Shown here: one piece after another, positions 12,032 through 25,400 of the stretch | Layout of the letters: each line of letters starts with the position of its first letter | How positions within the stretch are numbered: position 1 is the first letter of the stretch | Origin: Amblyornis subalaris | Lineage: Eukaryota > Chordata > Aves > Passeriformes > Ptilonorhynchidae | DNA length: 64,000 bases | Assembly: GCA_018881555.1 (NCBI GenBank) | Contig: JACAXG010000014.1 | Location: 7,372,213 to 7,436,212, forward strand | Direction of reading: 5' to 3' | The notes under the pieces: model-generated | Seen by the model: only the letters and a program-made list of their open reading frames with translations | The model's database searches: none | Told to the model about the DNA's origin: nothing | Position numbers and translations under genes: made by a program

Positions 12032-15000
12032 TTTCCTCTGTCTCCATGCTANAGATGGAAAGTCCTTGCCTTTAGTTATAACTAGGCATGCAACTTCCAA
12101 ATACCTTAAAAGTTTTATTATAAGTACTTGACAAATTTNAAAACTAAGTTGTGTGTAAGATCTTCAGATCAAACATTTCTTTGCGTGTTCTTGACCCTTG
12201 AATTTTTCATGCAAGGAAAGTAGGCCTCTTTTATGATGTAGGAATCTACTGGACTTCAAAACCTTACTCAAAATAAAACTAATAACAGAAACAGCTGAAG
12301 CTTTATAGATTATGGGATAAGAATAGACATTACCTCAGGTACCCAGGGGATGTAAAATTTGGCATGGTAATCAGAAAGCTGATTAGATTCATTACTCTGA
12401 TGTCGAGCTGCTGTTCCAGTCACAACTTATAAAATAGCAAAATCTTTTGAATTCATAAATGTGATGAAATTGTTCAAAGAAAAGCGAACACAGTGTTTAT
12501 GGAGGAATTAGAGCTGAATGATAATGACTGAAGCTCTGCTATAAATACAACCATCCCAATGTGTGTTATTTCTTTAATATATGCTGTGAAAGTGTTTGGA
12601 AGATGCTCAAAATTCTGAGGAATACTAAGGATAAAAATTCTGTTCTAAATTTATATTAAAAAAAGAGTAATAATAAAAAGCACTATAAAAAAAAAAAAGA
12701 AAGAAAGCCTTTCAATTTCTTTAGGAGACCCTGTTGCCATTCTTTGCCTGGGATTTTCATACACAGGACAGGAGAAAAGACCAGTGCCAGCATGAAGGAA
12801 GAAAAGCACTTCTGTGTGGGTTGTATTTCAAGACTGGAATGAGTCTGCAAGCTTAATAGAACTTTTTAAGTGTTACTCTCACCATACTTTCCAAGCAATA
12901 TACTCTTTAGCTAAATTAATGTTTGGTTTTTTTTTTAAACTAAGAATTCCTGTTTNTAGCTACCCTCCTTAGCCACTACATACAGATGAAAAAAACTACA
13001 CCTGAAAGTAGATTATATTAAAAATGCATGATAATTACCTCAGCCTTATCCATGGCAGGAACAGTTTCCATAAACTGAGACCTTTTTATCTATTATTCCA
13101 GATCTACCTAACTTTATCAGAGGGCTTGAACAATATTGCAGCTTTTGGGATGCTAATTTGTTCATTTTGTTNAAGATATTTGACTGTTATCTTGGTTCTT
13201 TGCTCGCAAAGCTGCTGGTCTTGTTCTAGCATTTGGAAACTTTTCTTAATCCTCTTTTTCTCTTCTTAGTCATTTAACAACCTGATTCATAGTCTGAATA
13301 TTTCGCCTGGTCAAGTGGTCTCACCTACTAAATTCGGTGAATATGGCATATTAATATTGATTTATTTGGGTTTATNTAGCCAAATTAGAACAGAAATAAC
13401 TCATTTCCTGCCTACCACATGAAGAAAAAAGTGCAGTTTGTTCCCAACATCTGCACAGCTTTCTTGTGCTCCAAGGCTATGTGTTGAGANACCCCCTATC
13501 TTGGTAATGAAACTNTTGGTTTCAGTGTTTTGGAAGTTTGAAGTGATCNCCTTGAAGAACTTCCACAGAATCTCCTACTGGGTTGTTGGAAATCGTGGGG
13601 CTTAGAGCGGGTTAAACAGTCNGTGATGACGTGCATTGCCACAGAGGCACTCTCAGTGAATTCCTAGTCTTTCTACTCTCTCTTGTTTCATGAAAGACAC
13701 TTGTTTAGTCACAGAAAGACTGGATGAAGTCTGCTTTAAGTCATTACTACCAGAAATAACTCCTTTCTTTCTCACCCTAGCTCACTCTGTCTCTTTGGTT
13801 CTTATCTCAGATAAAGTCTTGCTCCTATGAAAGGTCCAGGAGAGTATTGTTGTTCATTTAAATAAACTCAGAATGTCCTGTCTCCTTNTCTCCCCCAGTG
13901 GAAGTGCTTGTTTAATGTTTTCATGCCTGTGTGAGATTTTCTTTTCTGTATCCTGTTCTGAAGGACATTCAAACATATTCGTTCTGGACGAGTATATAAA
14001 TACTCTTATCCATTTAATAATGCAGGTGCTTCNCTTTGAAATCAGCGAGATGAGTGCTATTTCCTATTTTTGGTTTGTTATCTGCCCAGGCTCCTCTAGG
14101 ACAACAGTCTGGGAAAGTAGGAATATTAAAGCTGCTGCCTTGTACCAGTGAGCTTTAAGTGTTNCTGACAAGGAGCTTCTGATCTGATTTTGGGAGCAGT
14201 GGCCAAATTCCATGTGCTGACAACACCAGAGCTTGTAAAGGTGAAAGGCTCCATGTCCTGGGAAAAGGTGGATGTTCTCTCTAGGGAAAATAGTCAGTGA
14301 CCATTCTATACTTCTGAAGTCATAACTCCTTTTCACTTTGACATTTTGCAACAAACGTAATTTTTTCCTGCATCCCAAAACACTCTGTCAGTGAGGGACA
14401 TTGCACTGATGTAACTTAATGGATTGGACTGATTTCTCAGAAGTGCAGGAATATACTTCTGCTCCCTGCTCAAGAGCTGAAACTAATGCCCAGCTTAGCT
14501 ACCAAATTCAGCATCCTGGTTAATGAGTTTGGTGATTCAGTCCTCTAAAGACATGTTTTATTACCTCAGAAGCCACCTCAGCTGATAATAGCTGATAACT
14601 GCAATATTTGTTGATAACACCACAGAGATGAAAAATTAGCACTAAATGGACACACAGACTTAAATTAGAATTATTCACAACTGTTTTGAATTATGTTACT
14701 GGGAACAGAGATGAATAGTCTATGATACTTAAGAAAAAAATGGGGANTTTTTTTTTAAAGTGTGTCCTAAAAATAAATCTTTAAATAGAAGACAGCCCTT
14801 TAAGCTTATTAAGCCAATATGGGAAAGCTATATTACCAAAAAAGATTTTAAACTGATTGTAATTGTAGTTGCAGAAATGTTCTAATCAACTTATTTCTTT
14901 TGATACTAAATTCCTAGATGAAACCACTTACATGAATCAGTCTCTAACAACCTAAAAGTATTTATAATTATATGAAATCTCATTCAAAATCTGAACTGCA

Positions 15001-16555
15001 TAGAAAACTTTTTTGTAACTTTTTGAGGTTTTTCCAGAATTGAATAAAATGAAGTTTGAGGTAACCTTATTGTTTAACTTATGTTTTGTTGAATTCAAAT
15101 AAATTTAATTCACTATTTTGCTGACAATTATGATCCCCTGTAAAAATACGTTTAAAAGACCCACACTCCAGTCAGGGTGAGTGTTTGCTTAGCATGCAGG
15201 TAACACACAAAGTTCTCTGGATGCTTTCTATTCCTCCGCATCTGCTTTCAAGGCATGTATGTAATTATGTGTTCGTGTTGTCATGGTAATTGAACCTGGA
15301 GTTGTCAGGATGTGGAAATCCCTTGTGTTAGGCTGGAACGTAGAATTCCAATCCAAGATAACCATGAGGCCATACTGTTGGTTTGACATGGACAGAGGAT
15401 ATACAGAGAGGGATGTTTAATTCATTTGCTTAATTAGTATCTAATACTTTCCAAGTATTAAGAGTGCTGAGCGTTGTATCTTCATGTGTTAGAATCTCTC
15501 CTTCAGGCTATCGATGCAGATATTTACAATGTGTGGGGATTTTGGACTGGATGCTGTAGTCCTTTATGAGCAGGTTCTTTCTCATTTCAAAGGCACATGC
15601 AGGGAGGTTTCATGTTTGGCTGATGCAGCTGAAGGTTCAGAAGGGAAAGAGGAAGGTTTAGGAAGAGAGCTAAACAACTGCTACTACCCCTTGGGGTAAA
15701 AATGGGACAGGGACATAACTGATTCTATTTGGCTTAGATGGTGTTCTGGCTTTACAAAACTCTAAGACAAAGTTTAAATCTTGACATATTTAACAGTTTC
15801 AACAAGATTTGACAAAATTATATTTTCAGTTACTTTTGTGTTTTATGATTATTGTAAGATAAAATAATAAGTGGAAAAGCATCTGGAAGAAACCTTAAGA
15901 AATTGTTTTAAATACAGAATCTGTTATAACTAAACCACTCCTGGTAGACATTTTTCTAACCAGTTTCCAAAGCTATGCAGGATTTTTTGTTTTCCTTGCA
16001 CATTTGTCTTTACCTCTGCAAAGTTTTTTTAATGTTTAACTCAAAGCTCCATTTCTGCAGTATAAATGCATATTTGTATTGTGTTAGAATGATTTTTTTT
16101 AAGTCTTTTTTAGAATAAGGTCCAATATTTCAGTCTTGCAGATTGTTTTCCAGACTGCTGCTCTTTCAAATTAACTGCATCTTTTAAACTGCTGGCAGTG
16201 TCCACAACTAAACAGCAATCCATTTAAGGACTTCTCAAAGCAAGTAAAGCAAAAAGATCATTTCAGATGGCATTCAGTGCATGCTTTATTCTGTCTCTGA
16301 GGCTTCCAGTATGATACCTGCTTTTATTTGCAATAGCTTTGTAGATTCAGGTNTAGCTTCTGATCCAGATCCTTTGGTGCAGAACTGTTGTGCTGTTTCT
16401 CAAGCTACGTTTCTGCAGTTCATTATTTCTGAGATGAAGAATAANGCAGCTACCCTGGAATTTCAGTTGACCTTTAGCAAGCCAGTTCTACCGAGATTTT
16501 TTTGGACTCTAATTGTGTCTCCCNGTGTGCCTGCAGATCTTCCCAGCTTAGACAC
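12032..16555. other. Non-coding stretch, no gene seen
   Basis: AT-rich sequence with an A12 run at 12687-12698 followed by a short GAAA microsatellite. Single Ns are dense around 13370-13630. The only item singled out is the GATA-motif cluster at 14583-14617. No coding segment is supported. Confidence 0.6.
14583..14617 (+). promoter_or_regulatory. Cluster of three GATA motifs
   Basis: TGATAA occurs at 14583-14588, 14593-14598 and 14612-14617, all on the same strand. The first two sit exactly 10 bp apart within the direct repeat GCTGATAA, about one helical turn. WGATAA is the binding site of GATA factors. The motif is short and AT-rich, so three copies in 35 bases suggest a site but do not establish one. 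Confidence 0.3.
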
Positions 16556-16672
16556 ACGTTCAAATGCTCCCAGGCACATCGTGGGATCCTTGGGCTGTCC
16601 TGTGCAGTGCCAGGAGTTGGACTCGATGATCCTTGTGGGGTCTTTCCAACTCAGGACGTTCTATGATTCCAT
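16556..16672 (+). mobile_element. CR1 LINE 3' tail, short 5'-truncated copy
   Basis: The last roughly 115 bases of a CR1: TCCCAGGCACATCGTGGGAT, TGTGCAGTGCCAGGAG, TTGGACTCGATGATCCTTG, TCTTTCCAACTCAGGAC and the terminus TTCTATGATTCCATG. Thirty bases (16610-16639) are identical to the copy at 11970-11999. A 150-codon open frame at 16281-16733 runs straight through it and is therefore not a host gene. The copy lies directly beside the minus-strand CR1 ORF2 fossil at 16690, so it may have inserted into that older element. Confidence 0.88.
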
Positions 16673-16689
16673 GAAGCATTGTGGGAGCA

Positions 16690-17330
16690 ATCTCTCTTCT
16701 GACATCAAGATTAATGATGAAAATAAAGAATAGTACTGGATTCAGTGCTGACCAAGAATTCCATTAGATGCTTTTTTCCTTGTAGACAGTGAGTCATTAG
16801 TAGCTGTAGTATAATTTTTTTCCTATGGCAATTTAGCCTGTAGTAACACTGTTTAGATGATGTTTCTTGGTTAGAGCAGNAGAAAGTCCTGTGCAAAGAT
16901 GCCAAAAGTCTTTTTAAAATCTTGAAATGCAGCATCAATTATTCCCCCTACTGCAAGACTTGTTACCCAGTTACACCTGGTTCTTGATGAATCCATGCTC
17001 AGTTATTCATTTCCTGGTTTTCTTTTAGGTGACTTACAAACNGGGAAAGTAAAGAAAATTAAAGTAAGTAGGCTATAGTTTTTTCCTCCTTCTTTTACAG
17101 CAGGCACAATTTTTGCTCTTCNAAGGGCTTTTGTACCCATATCCATTCATCATGTCCTTTCTGAAATAATTCTGATAGCAGCTTTCCAGCTGTAACANCT
17201 CTGATATTCATGCACTCCTCCAAGACTTTGGGCAAATGTAATATGGCATGGCTGATTTTGAATTATTTGACCTACATGTTTTTCCTGATCTTTTCTGTCG
17301 CTGTTCTGTCCTGCAGTTGTGTCCTCTCTT

Positions 17331-17377
<47 letters not shown>

Positions 17378-17760
17378 AATTTTATTTATTTTTTTGATAG
17401 CTTTCAATTACAGGAGCCAGTTGATTACAATTGACCTTCAGGGTAACAACTGTCAATAAAGCAGTAAACAGTTCAGACTTCTTGGCACAATATGTCAATA
17501 GTTTGATTTCACCTTCNAGCTGCTGCCCAACCAGTAGTTTTTCTTGGTCCTCCTCTTACTCTCAAGTGTATTTGTAGAACTTCTTTTTATCCTTTCTCTC
17601 TTGCTAATTGTACCTCAATTTATTTGTTTACTTTTCCAGTGCTGCCTTTGCATGCTCGTCCTATTCTTTTATAATTATATTTCACAGTTTCCACTTTGAG
17701 ATGTTTCCATCTTATGCTTGAAGCCAATAAAGAAATTAAGTTCTAGCCAAGATGACTAAA
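16690..17760 (-). mobile_element. Ancient CR1 LINE ORF2 fossil (reverse transcriptase)
   Basis: Translating the minus strand in pieces, with frame shifts, gives a string of segments in the order of CR1 ORF2. From high to low coordinate they are KKFYKYT (about 17565-17586, the linker before the reverse-transcriptase domain), NNSKSAMPYYICPKSW (about 17225-17270, matching the K-S-x-G-P-D-x-x-H-P region), AKIVPAVKEGGK then KNYSLLTL (about 17057-17110), EHGFI (16986-17000) and QDFKKTFG (16902-16924, matching the LDFSKAFD motif). Many stops, shifts and substitutions show it is long dead. The glycine-proline-aspartate core and a catalytic YxDD are not readable. A TA microsatellite interrupts it at 17333-17379. 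Edges are approximate, and weak similarity may extend to about 17940. Confidence 0.8.
17333..17379. repeat. (TA)n microsatellite inside a CR1 fossil
   Basis: About 22 TA units, interrupted by one C near the left end and one G near the right end. This is the longest pure dinucleotide repeat in the window. It probably expanded after the host element had decayed. Confidence 0.95.
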
Positions 17761-20700
17761 ATTTAAAACATTTATGTCCATATTTATTTCCTCCCATTGT
17801 ATTGGGGCAATCAACATGACATTTTTTCTTTTGCTTTTAGTTGGAAAAAAAAAAAAAAGAGCTGCTTTTTTATTGATTTCTATTTTTCTGTGTGTCTGTC
17901 TTAGGCACTTTGTTTGTCAGTTCTCTGGTTTTATTAAAATGTTGCATGCATTGCTTTTNTTTGCTGTTGTCTGATATGATTTCCTTTTTGTGGTTACCTG
18001 TAAATTCAAGTGCTAGTCTAGTGTACTGTTCAGGTTGCAGTTTGGGAATTCATCATTCATTTGTGGTTCTCCGAACTTCTTAGACTGCATTTTTGGAGTT
18101 AAAAAGCCACTGTACTCTGTGTAAAGTGATACATCAGAAAAAATGTAATTAGGTTAATACTTTCTCATGTAATATTTGCATATCTGACTTCATTTAGAAG
18201 TACTTNAATAAAAGCATCTCTCAATTGCTGAAAATGAGTCAAGCATGAAAAAGCATCTTGTCCTAATGTGCCCAGTACCCCTGCTCCCAGCTGAGGCAAA
18301 ACAAGCAAATGGGACAAATGGGACTACTTTACAGGTTGTTACTGATACAGTGTATTCTCTAAGTGGCATAAATGGGTTTTTTTCATGCAGATGTGTGATT
18401 CAGCTTTTTATATTTTGAAATTTTCTTTCCTTTTTTTTTGTTTTAGTTCACTGTAATTTGTAATCACTAAATACCCAGGCTGAGCTGGGTTGTTTTTTAA
18501 TCTTTCAGATAAGGAATTAAAGTGTCTCTTTTAGAATGGAGTACTTTTCAGGAAGTATCTGCAGCCGGTGTTCCATAAATTCCCTGAACCGTATACACAC
18601 TATTTACAATGATTGCAAAAATGAAGTCAGGGAAGGGGAAGCAATACAGTGGAATGTAAGAAGGAAAAGGAGGGAGTGTGAAGGAGGAGCCTTTTCCTAA
18701 GCACAGTTGCATGTCCATAGTAAACCACACTTGCACCTCTTGACTTGCTCTGCCTNCCATTAGGTGCCCAGGGACATTCAGTGAGTTAACCTTAAAATCC
18801 TGAGTGCTCTGAGACTGGCTTCCCAGTAAGTTATTTTCTGTGCCATAGTGCAGAAATCAGAGTGAATCAAATTACTTAAATAGAACTTTTACTGTACAAA
18901 TGGGAGTGATTTACTAGCAGAGCACTCTGCTTGTCTTATACCACGAATTTACCTGCTCTACGTGAAATTATTTAGCAGGCATTTATAGTTTTGTAGTTAG
19001 AAGCCACAAAACAAGCAAGCTTATGTTTTTTGCACTGAGATGGTGAATGAGAGAAAAATGTGACAATGTGATGTGGAAGCTGAGAACAAACCAAACACAT
19101 CTCAGACAAAAATGAGCAAAAGCCAGTGGAAACAGCTTTTAGCGTTTTTCTACGAGGGGAGTTATTGTCAAGGTTTTGATTGTCTTGGCCCACTGTATGG
19201 ACACGTATTTTATAATTACATTGCCTAGGTGGACATTTCTTAGTCAGAGTGTTCACTCCAAATTAATTTCAGTANCACTGGCAATGATGCTGCTTCCCTN
19301 GAATCAGTGTGCCCAAACAGATTGAGTCTTACAGCAGCACAGAACACAAAGGTTAAGCTTAGAGCGAGCCTTGTTCATTTACCTGAGAAATTTAATTTTG
19401 ATCAACATATGTTATCATTTGAAAATGAAATAACTATTCACAAATTCTCATGAAAGCTGCTTTCATTTTGGTTATTACAGGGGCTTGCTATTTGACAATT
19501 ATCAAATATTAAGCCAGCCTTTGTTTTGCAGTCTCAAAAAAATAATCTCAAATATTACTGGTTCTGTCTCCTTGTGCCAGTTACTGGAGTATTTACCCAG
19601 AAGCAGATGTACAGCAGTATCTAAACTTCTGATATATCAATAGCCCTTTAACATACAAAGTANCTGGTTGGGCAGCAGTACTTTATTGATGTGGAGAAGT
19701 CCAGAGTGGGAAATACAGCATGTACTTATAGTTAAAAAGTACTGTTGTTTGAGCAGCAGGGCTGAATTTGGAGTTGGGCTCTTGTTCCTTCCTGCTTCCA
19801 AGAGCAACATCAGCAGCAGTAGCGTGGTCAGGTGTAAGGATGTCCCTTTACAGGCAGGAATATGATAGGAAGTGGAATGTAAAGTCGCAGATCTTTATCA
19901 CTAAGGTTTACCACAATGCTGTAATGGGGTGGTGTGAGTGGATTCCTGCTTAAGCAAGCAAAGCAAAACAGAAAAAAAACCCTGTCCTTGTTTTTTGAGT
20001 AATTCCCCAGTGTGCATCGTGAGATCACTAATTGCTCATGTCCTGTATGAATTGTGTTCTGTGGCTCAAGTCTATGTCTTAGTGGCAGTCAGTGCTTGCT
20101 TGATTATTTCTTCTGAAATGACCATATCTATGAGGGTTTTTTGGTATTGTGCCTTGCTCCTGCCTTTTAATAAGGAGTACTCAAACTATATTGATGTNGT
20201 AACAAAATGTATTTTTCTTCCTGGTCTGTATTTTTTTTCAAANAGCTCTTAATATTCTTTCTCACTGCTACTGAGCACAGAGCCAATACTTTCAGAGAGC
20301 TATCTACAATGATTACAAGAGCTCTTTCCTCTGTAACTACTCAGTAGAGCCCCTACAGAGGATATAAAGTTGGGATTAATTGCTAATCATTTAGTAATCA
20401 TCAGTACATCTCTGGGATAATGGAAAGATATCATTACCACTAGGGCTTCATAAATGATGTCATGTATCTGCGCTGCTTGGGTGGGTGTGTTCTATCACTG
20501 ATTCTCATTTTTTTGTGCTGGCAGCCAAAACTTATCACATTCTGCTGCTGTTTTGCCTGTCTTCATCTTGTCTCGACTTTCAGAAAGTGTTTACCATGAG
20601 TTATTTAATGTTTCTGTGTGATAATGAATGTATGTTTGTTTTCAGTAGGACTCTGTGATGCAACAATAAATTTGCTTCTGCAGCAAAGTTGTGGCTCAGA

Positions 20701-22079
20701 TGTTCCTCCTCTGCACCCAGTTTGTAGCCTCCCATGTGTTCTGTCTGGCTGTTTACGAATCTGAGCTCACTAAAAAGTGCTCCTTTTTAGCCTGGATTAT
20801 TTCAGTGTCATTGCATAAATACTGCTATGCTGACATGTGGATCTGTGGCAAAGGGCCATGAGTCAGTGGCTTCATCTCTGAAACTGCAGTATCACTGCAG
20901 TGGTAGAGCTAAAGGGAGAAAGTCCTAAATATCTCAGAAAACTTGGCACATACTGACTTCTTGGTGGCTGTGTAGCTGGAACTTGAAACCAGATTCTAGA
21001 CTGCTGTCCTCTGCCCCACTGTGATCAAGGTAAACTGCTGGGTGCCATTTACACCTGAGCTGCTGTCAGCTGTCTGAAAGGGGAGTTCTCTGCTCCTTTA
21101 GCTCGTGTTTTGGCTTTCAGATACAAATATTTGCGTGCTTCTACAATTTTGCCTTAGTTAGCAAATGTCATGGGAGGGGATATGAACACTTTAACACCTT
21201 ATGGGAAATTTCAGCAGAGTTAAGATGTAGTGGGAACCATAGTTCTGTGTATAAAAGTGTTCTGGCTGCTTGAGTTTCTGTCTGTACAGCAAAGGGGGGG
21301 AAATGTTGATCCTGACAAAGATCAGAGAACATTTTCCTGCCATGTATTTGGCTTCAGGGGAGTGAAGGTTTCACTCTCTGTATCTCTTGCTGACTGGCAA
21401 AGCCCAATGCTGATGCTGTAGAAGGGGCTTCATTTCCCAGGAAGCAGGAGAAGAAATGCAAATAATACAGTTTTAAGGGTATCTAAATATATTACNAGCA
21501 ATTTACATGTTGTTTGCACACTGTGTAAAATTGTGTGCCATCTTAGTGAAAGAAAAAAGTGTCAAGACTTTCAAACTCCAGGAGGTGTTGTTCTTATATT
21601 GCTTAGATGTCCAACTTTCCCTTAATTAGCAAGGTTTTGTATAAAAGGATACNGATCCCAAGGTTCATAGCTATTGCTGTAATTTGATTTTAACTGTAAT
21701 GCCTGTGTGACACCGTCCTGCCTATGATGTTATGTGTAATCCTGTGTGCAGCTACAGCTCTGGAAGTTCTGTATTAAACTCAGTGCTGTGGTTACTCGTG
21801 AATGAAAATGCTGGAACAGTCTTGGATGAAAAAGTACATGGAAGGATTTAAGGCAGAACATGGCAAAGCAAAGGCTGCAATTATCTGCAGCTGAAAACAA
21901 GTAGCTTTTAATATGTCCATTCACCTAAGAAGGGAGGGAGAATTATAGACCACGTGCTCTTTCTCTCCCTTTTTCTATCATTTCTCTTCTTCTTTTTCCT
22001 TTATACAGTTTATCACCCATAATTTCAGGATGTGTTTTGTTTCTTTAAGCTGTTTTATCTATAGGCTTATGAGGTCAGT
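17761..22079. other. Non-coding stretch, no gene seen
   Basis: An A14 run at 17845-17858 is followed by T-rich sequence that may be the outer end of the CR1 fossil. Further on the sequence is ordinary. A G7 run lies near 21294-21300. Small frames on both strands do not share splice signals or recognisable motifs. Confidence 0.58.
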
Positions 22080-22420
22080 CATGTGTGAATTCTTTTGTTA
22101 GTCACCTCACCTTTTGCCTTGATGATAGAAAATTGATCAGGCCTAAAGTACAAGTTCAATAGACAACCCCCTTGGTCCTTTGTCTAGGAGAATAGCTACC
22201 ATTGAAGGCCATGAGCAGGTTGCTATTAATATGACAGCCTGCTCTATCTCCCACTGTAATTTATAATGAAATACCTAATCTCCATTATTTTGATCCAAGC
22301 AGGCGATCCCATGAAAAAGTCTTTTCATCCAGTTCCCAATGGCAGTTACATGAGAAATGGCAAACCAATAATTTTTGTCAAGTTTTTTAAGCCAACAGAA
22401 ATGCTTTTCCACTGCTACAG
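22080..22420. promoter_or_regulatory. Possible conserved non-coding element
   Basis: The block lacks simple repeats and homopolymers and is crowded with developmental factor-like words. Examples are CCTTTGTC (SOX/TCF type) near 22177, several TAAT cores including TATTAATATG near 22225 and CCATTATTTTGATCCA near 22282, plus TTTTGTTAGTC. Such evenly complex sequence often marks vertebrate conserved enhancers. No alignment was possible, so this is inference from texture only. Confidence 0.28.
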
Positions 22421-25400
22421 TTTCAAAAGGCACAGATAAAGCTCATTCACTGAGATGAATGAAAAAGCCATCTGGGGTTTTTCTTTTTGACTTCCTTTCC
22501 TTTTCTCCATCCTTGTAATCAAATTTGAGCAAAATCAAATGGGGCTTTCTATGAAAGTACCTTTTGTTGATCTGAACGAGCTGGTAATTTACAAAATACC
22601 CTTCCTTTGTGAGGAAGGCTAAAGAAAAAAAGAATCAGTAGCTTTTAAAGCTGGGCCTTGGTGGGACTCTAAATGCAGTGAAAGCAGTCTGTGTTGAGAG
22701 ATTGAAATGCATTTCAAAGCCAGGCCTGAGTCAGGGTACAGGGAAGAAAAAACCTATGTGCATTTTATAAGAAGAAAAACCTGAATGGGAAGGGGAAAAG
22801 AGAGAGAGAGAGGAAAAAATCTGGATAATACATTAATCATTATTTTGGAAATTGTCTTCCTTACTGACACATACTGCGTAACTAGTGATTGAGAACTTGG
22901 ATTTTTGTTCTATTATAGGCATCTCAACATTTGTCTGTGCTGCTTTAAAGTTTGAGAGGCAAGGATCCTTGAACACTGCTGGACTATGTTTTAAATGTGT
23001 ATATATATTTTTTCAACTTTGCTTTTTGTGGTTCTTTTTCTTTTTCTTTTTTTAACCTTGCCTGTGAAGTATTATGAGGAAAAATACTTGCAGGAAAGCT
23101 GAATTTATTCTTTTTGGCATGCTAATGTTTATTTTTATTGTATTTCTGCTCACCAGATTTCCTAGGGGTAATTATTTCCCACTGACTCAGACCACAGGAC
23201 AGTGTGAACACCTAACAAATAGTAAGTTTATGCCTTGTTTTTATTATTTGTATTTTATGATTAATATGGAAAAGCTGAGAATGTTTGATTAATTGCAAGT
23301 TCATTATTTTAAGAATGTTATATAGCTGTATGAATCTATTAATGAGAAATATTGATGTGATTTAGTGCTTATCATCTCTGCTACTTACTCTAACTGTTTA
23401 GTGAGATACAGATAAGTGCATTGTCCTGTGTTGAAGATACTACAGCTTGTGAAATAAACATTAATTTACATGTCATATGCAAAGATGTGAGCAAGCCTAG
23501 CCCATATTTCAATCTTTTCTTATTTACAGGCTTGCTTAGAATATAAAATGTTTCTCCCTTTGCAATTCTGTTTTGATTCAAGATATAAATGCATTTAAAA
23601 ACGGCTTCCTGGTTGCACAGTATAAAATATGACCAGCAATTTTACAGAAATGTTGACACTCAGAAACTCTGGGGTTTATTTTTATTTTTAAGAAAGCTTC
23701 TCATGTTATTTTTACCTTGTCTTATGCTGTATTCTGGTAGGAAGAGAGAGGTAGGAATGTTACTGACTAAGGTCTTAATGTTGCTAAAGGAGCACTAGTA
23801 AAACCACATTGGATTTTAAATTTTTCTTTGAAAGAAAAAGCTTGGAAATAATGTAGAACTATGAACTTTCAGTTATAAGCTGCTTGTTTTAGATGAAATG
23901 GTCTGAGACATGATTTGTTTTGTGTTCCTTATGCGTATGTGTGGTCAATGTTGTGATATCCACTTGAAAAGCAGACTGTAGGAAAACAGGCTGGGATAAG
24001 TCTTTTGCATTTAACATCACCAAAAATCCCAAGTCAACCTTATAAAGTTTGAGTGTGGTTTCCGTTTCTGAGATCCCAAATTATTTAACAAATAGCTTAC
24101 AAAGTATTTTCTTCTGTGTAACCTGACATCTGATTGAAGTGGAAAATGTCAAAAAGTTACTTTTGCATCTGAATTAATTTCCCACTTCTAGTTCTTACCG
24201 TCCTATTCACTTTCAATTTCCTTCAGGATTTGTTTTCTCACATGGTTTTGAGCCATTTGCTGCCTCCTAATGACTGACTCACAAAACAGCAAACATGGAA
24301 AATTTCCAAAAAACTTTTTCTGGAACTATCACTGCTGTATATTTTGTAATTGTCTACCATTTTTCATATATTTATCATTGATGAAGAAATTTGTGAATTT
24401 TTAGTGACTCTGCTCTGTGATATTTTTAGCAGAACTTCAGACTTTCCACCCTGAGAAATACAGGATACAGTGCCTTAATGGGAAACTTTCCTAGTGCTGA
24501 GTGTGGAAACAAAGACACAACTAGTTGACTTTGTTTGGATCATGTCATTTAGATAACGTAAGAATCTGTGCTTTCACAGGCTGCCATTCCAATACCATAT
24601 GGCACTTTTTTTGGTTAAATAATTGTCTCCTTCCCTCCCCCATTTAAAAATCATAATTAGCCTGTGTTTTGTTTTCTGTCTTTCCTCCTTTATACCTTCT
24701 TAAACTTTNAGACATAGTCCTCATTAAAGACTTTGTCATACCTAATGGGTTTTAATTGATTCTTTAACAAATGAAGCAATAACAAAGTAAGATAGGATCC
24801 CTCATGGTCTTATCCCTGTATCAAGGCTTGTTATCTTACTATGAGTGCTGTTACCACAGTGCAGCACCAGCTCAAAAAATTTTGTGACCTATCAAAATGC
24901 AAATATTAAGAATTATAAGAGATGTAGAGAACATAGATTTTTCTCTGTGTAATATTTTCTGGGGTCTTTTAAGTAGGAAAAATGGCTTGAATTGGGATGA
25001 GAGCGTTGAATGGGATTCTGACTTTGCCCCATACTATTTCTGTGTATTTGTGGATAGTCTCTAAACTTTTCCCTGCATGGAGTTGCACTCAGTGACAGCA
25101 CTCCATTTGTGGCAGAATGTTTGTAAACCACTGNAGGGTTCTCAAACATGGGTTGGATCTTACAGGAGTGTCTTCAGCTGTGCCTGATTGCAAGTTGCCA
25201 AGTTTTATGCTTGAACTTTTCAAGCTCAAGCACGTTTTGCAATAGAGTGTGAGGAATTATCATAATAAATTACTTGCAGTATTTTTTTAAAATAAATATC
25301 TTCCATCATTTCAGTCATCTGTCATGAAGGCTTTGTTGCAGGAGAGAGTCATAGCAACAAAATCTGCTTCTTTTTTTGAGAATTTATATAAATGCATACT

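Noticed and set aside
16281..16733. 150-codon plus-strand open frame
   Set aside because: It includes the CR1 tail at 16556-16672 and three Ns that may mask stops.
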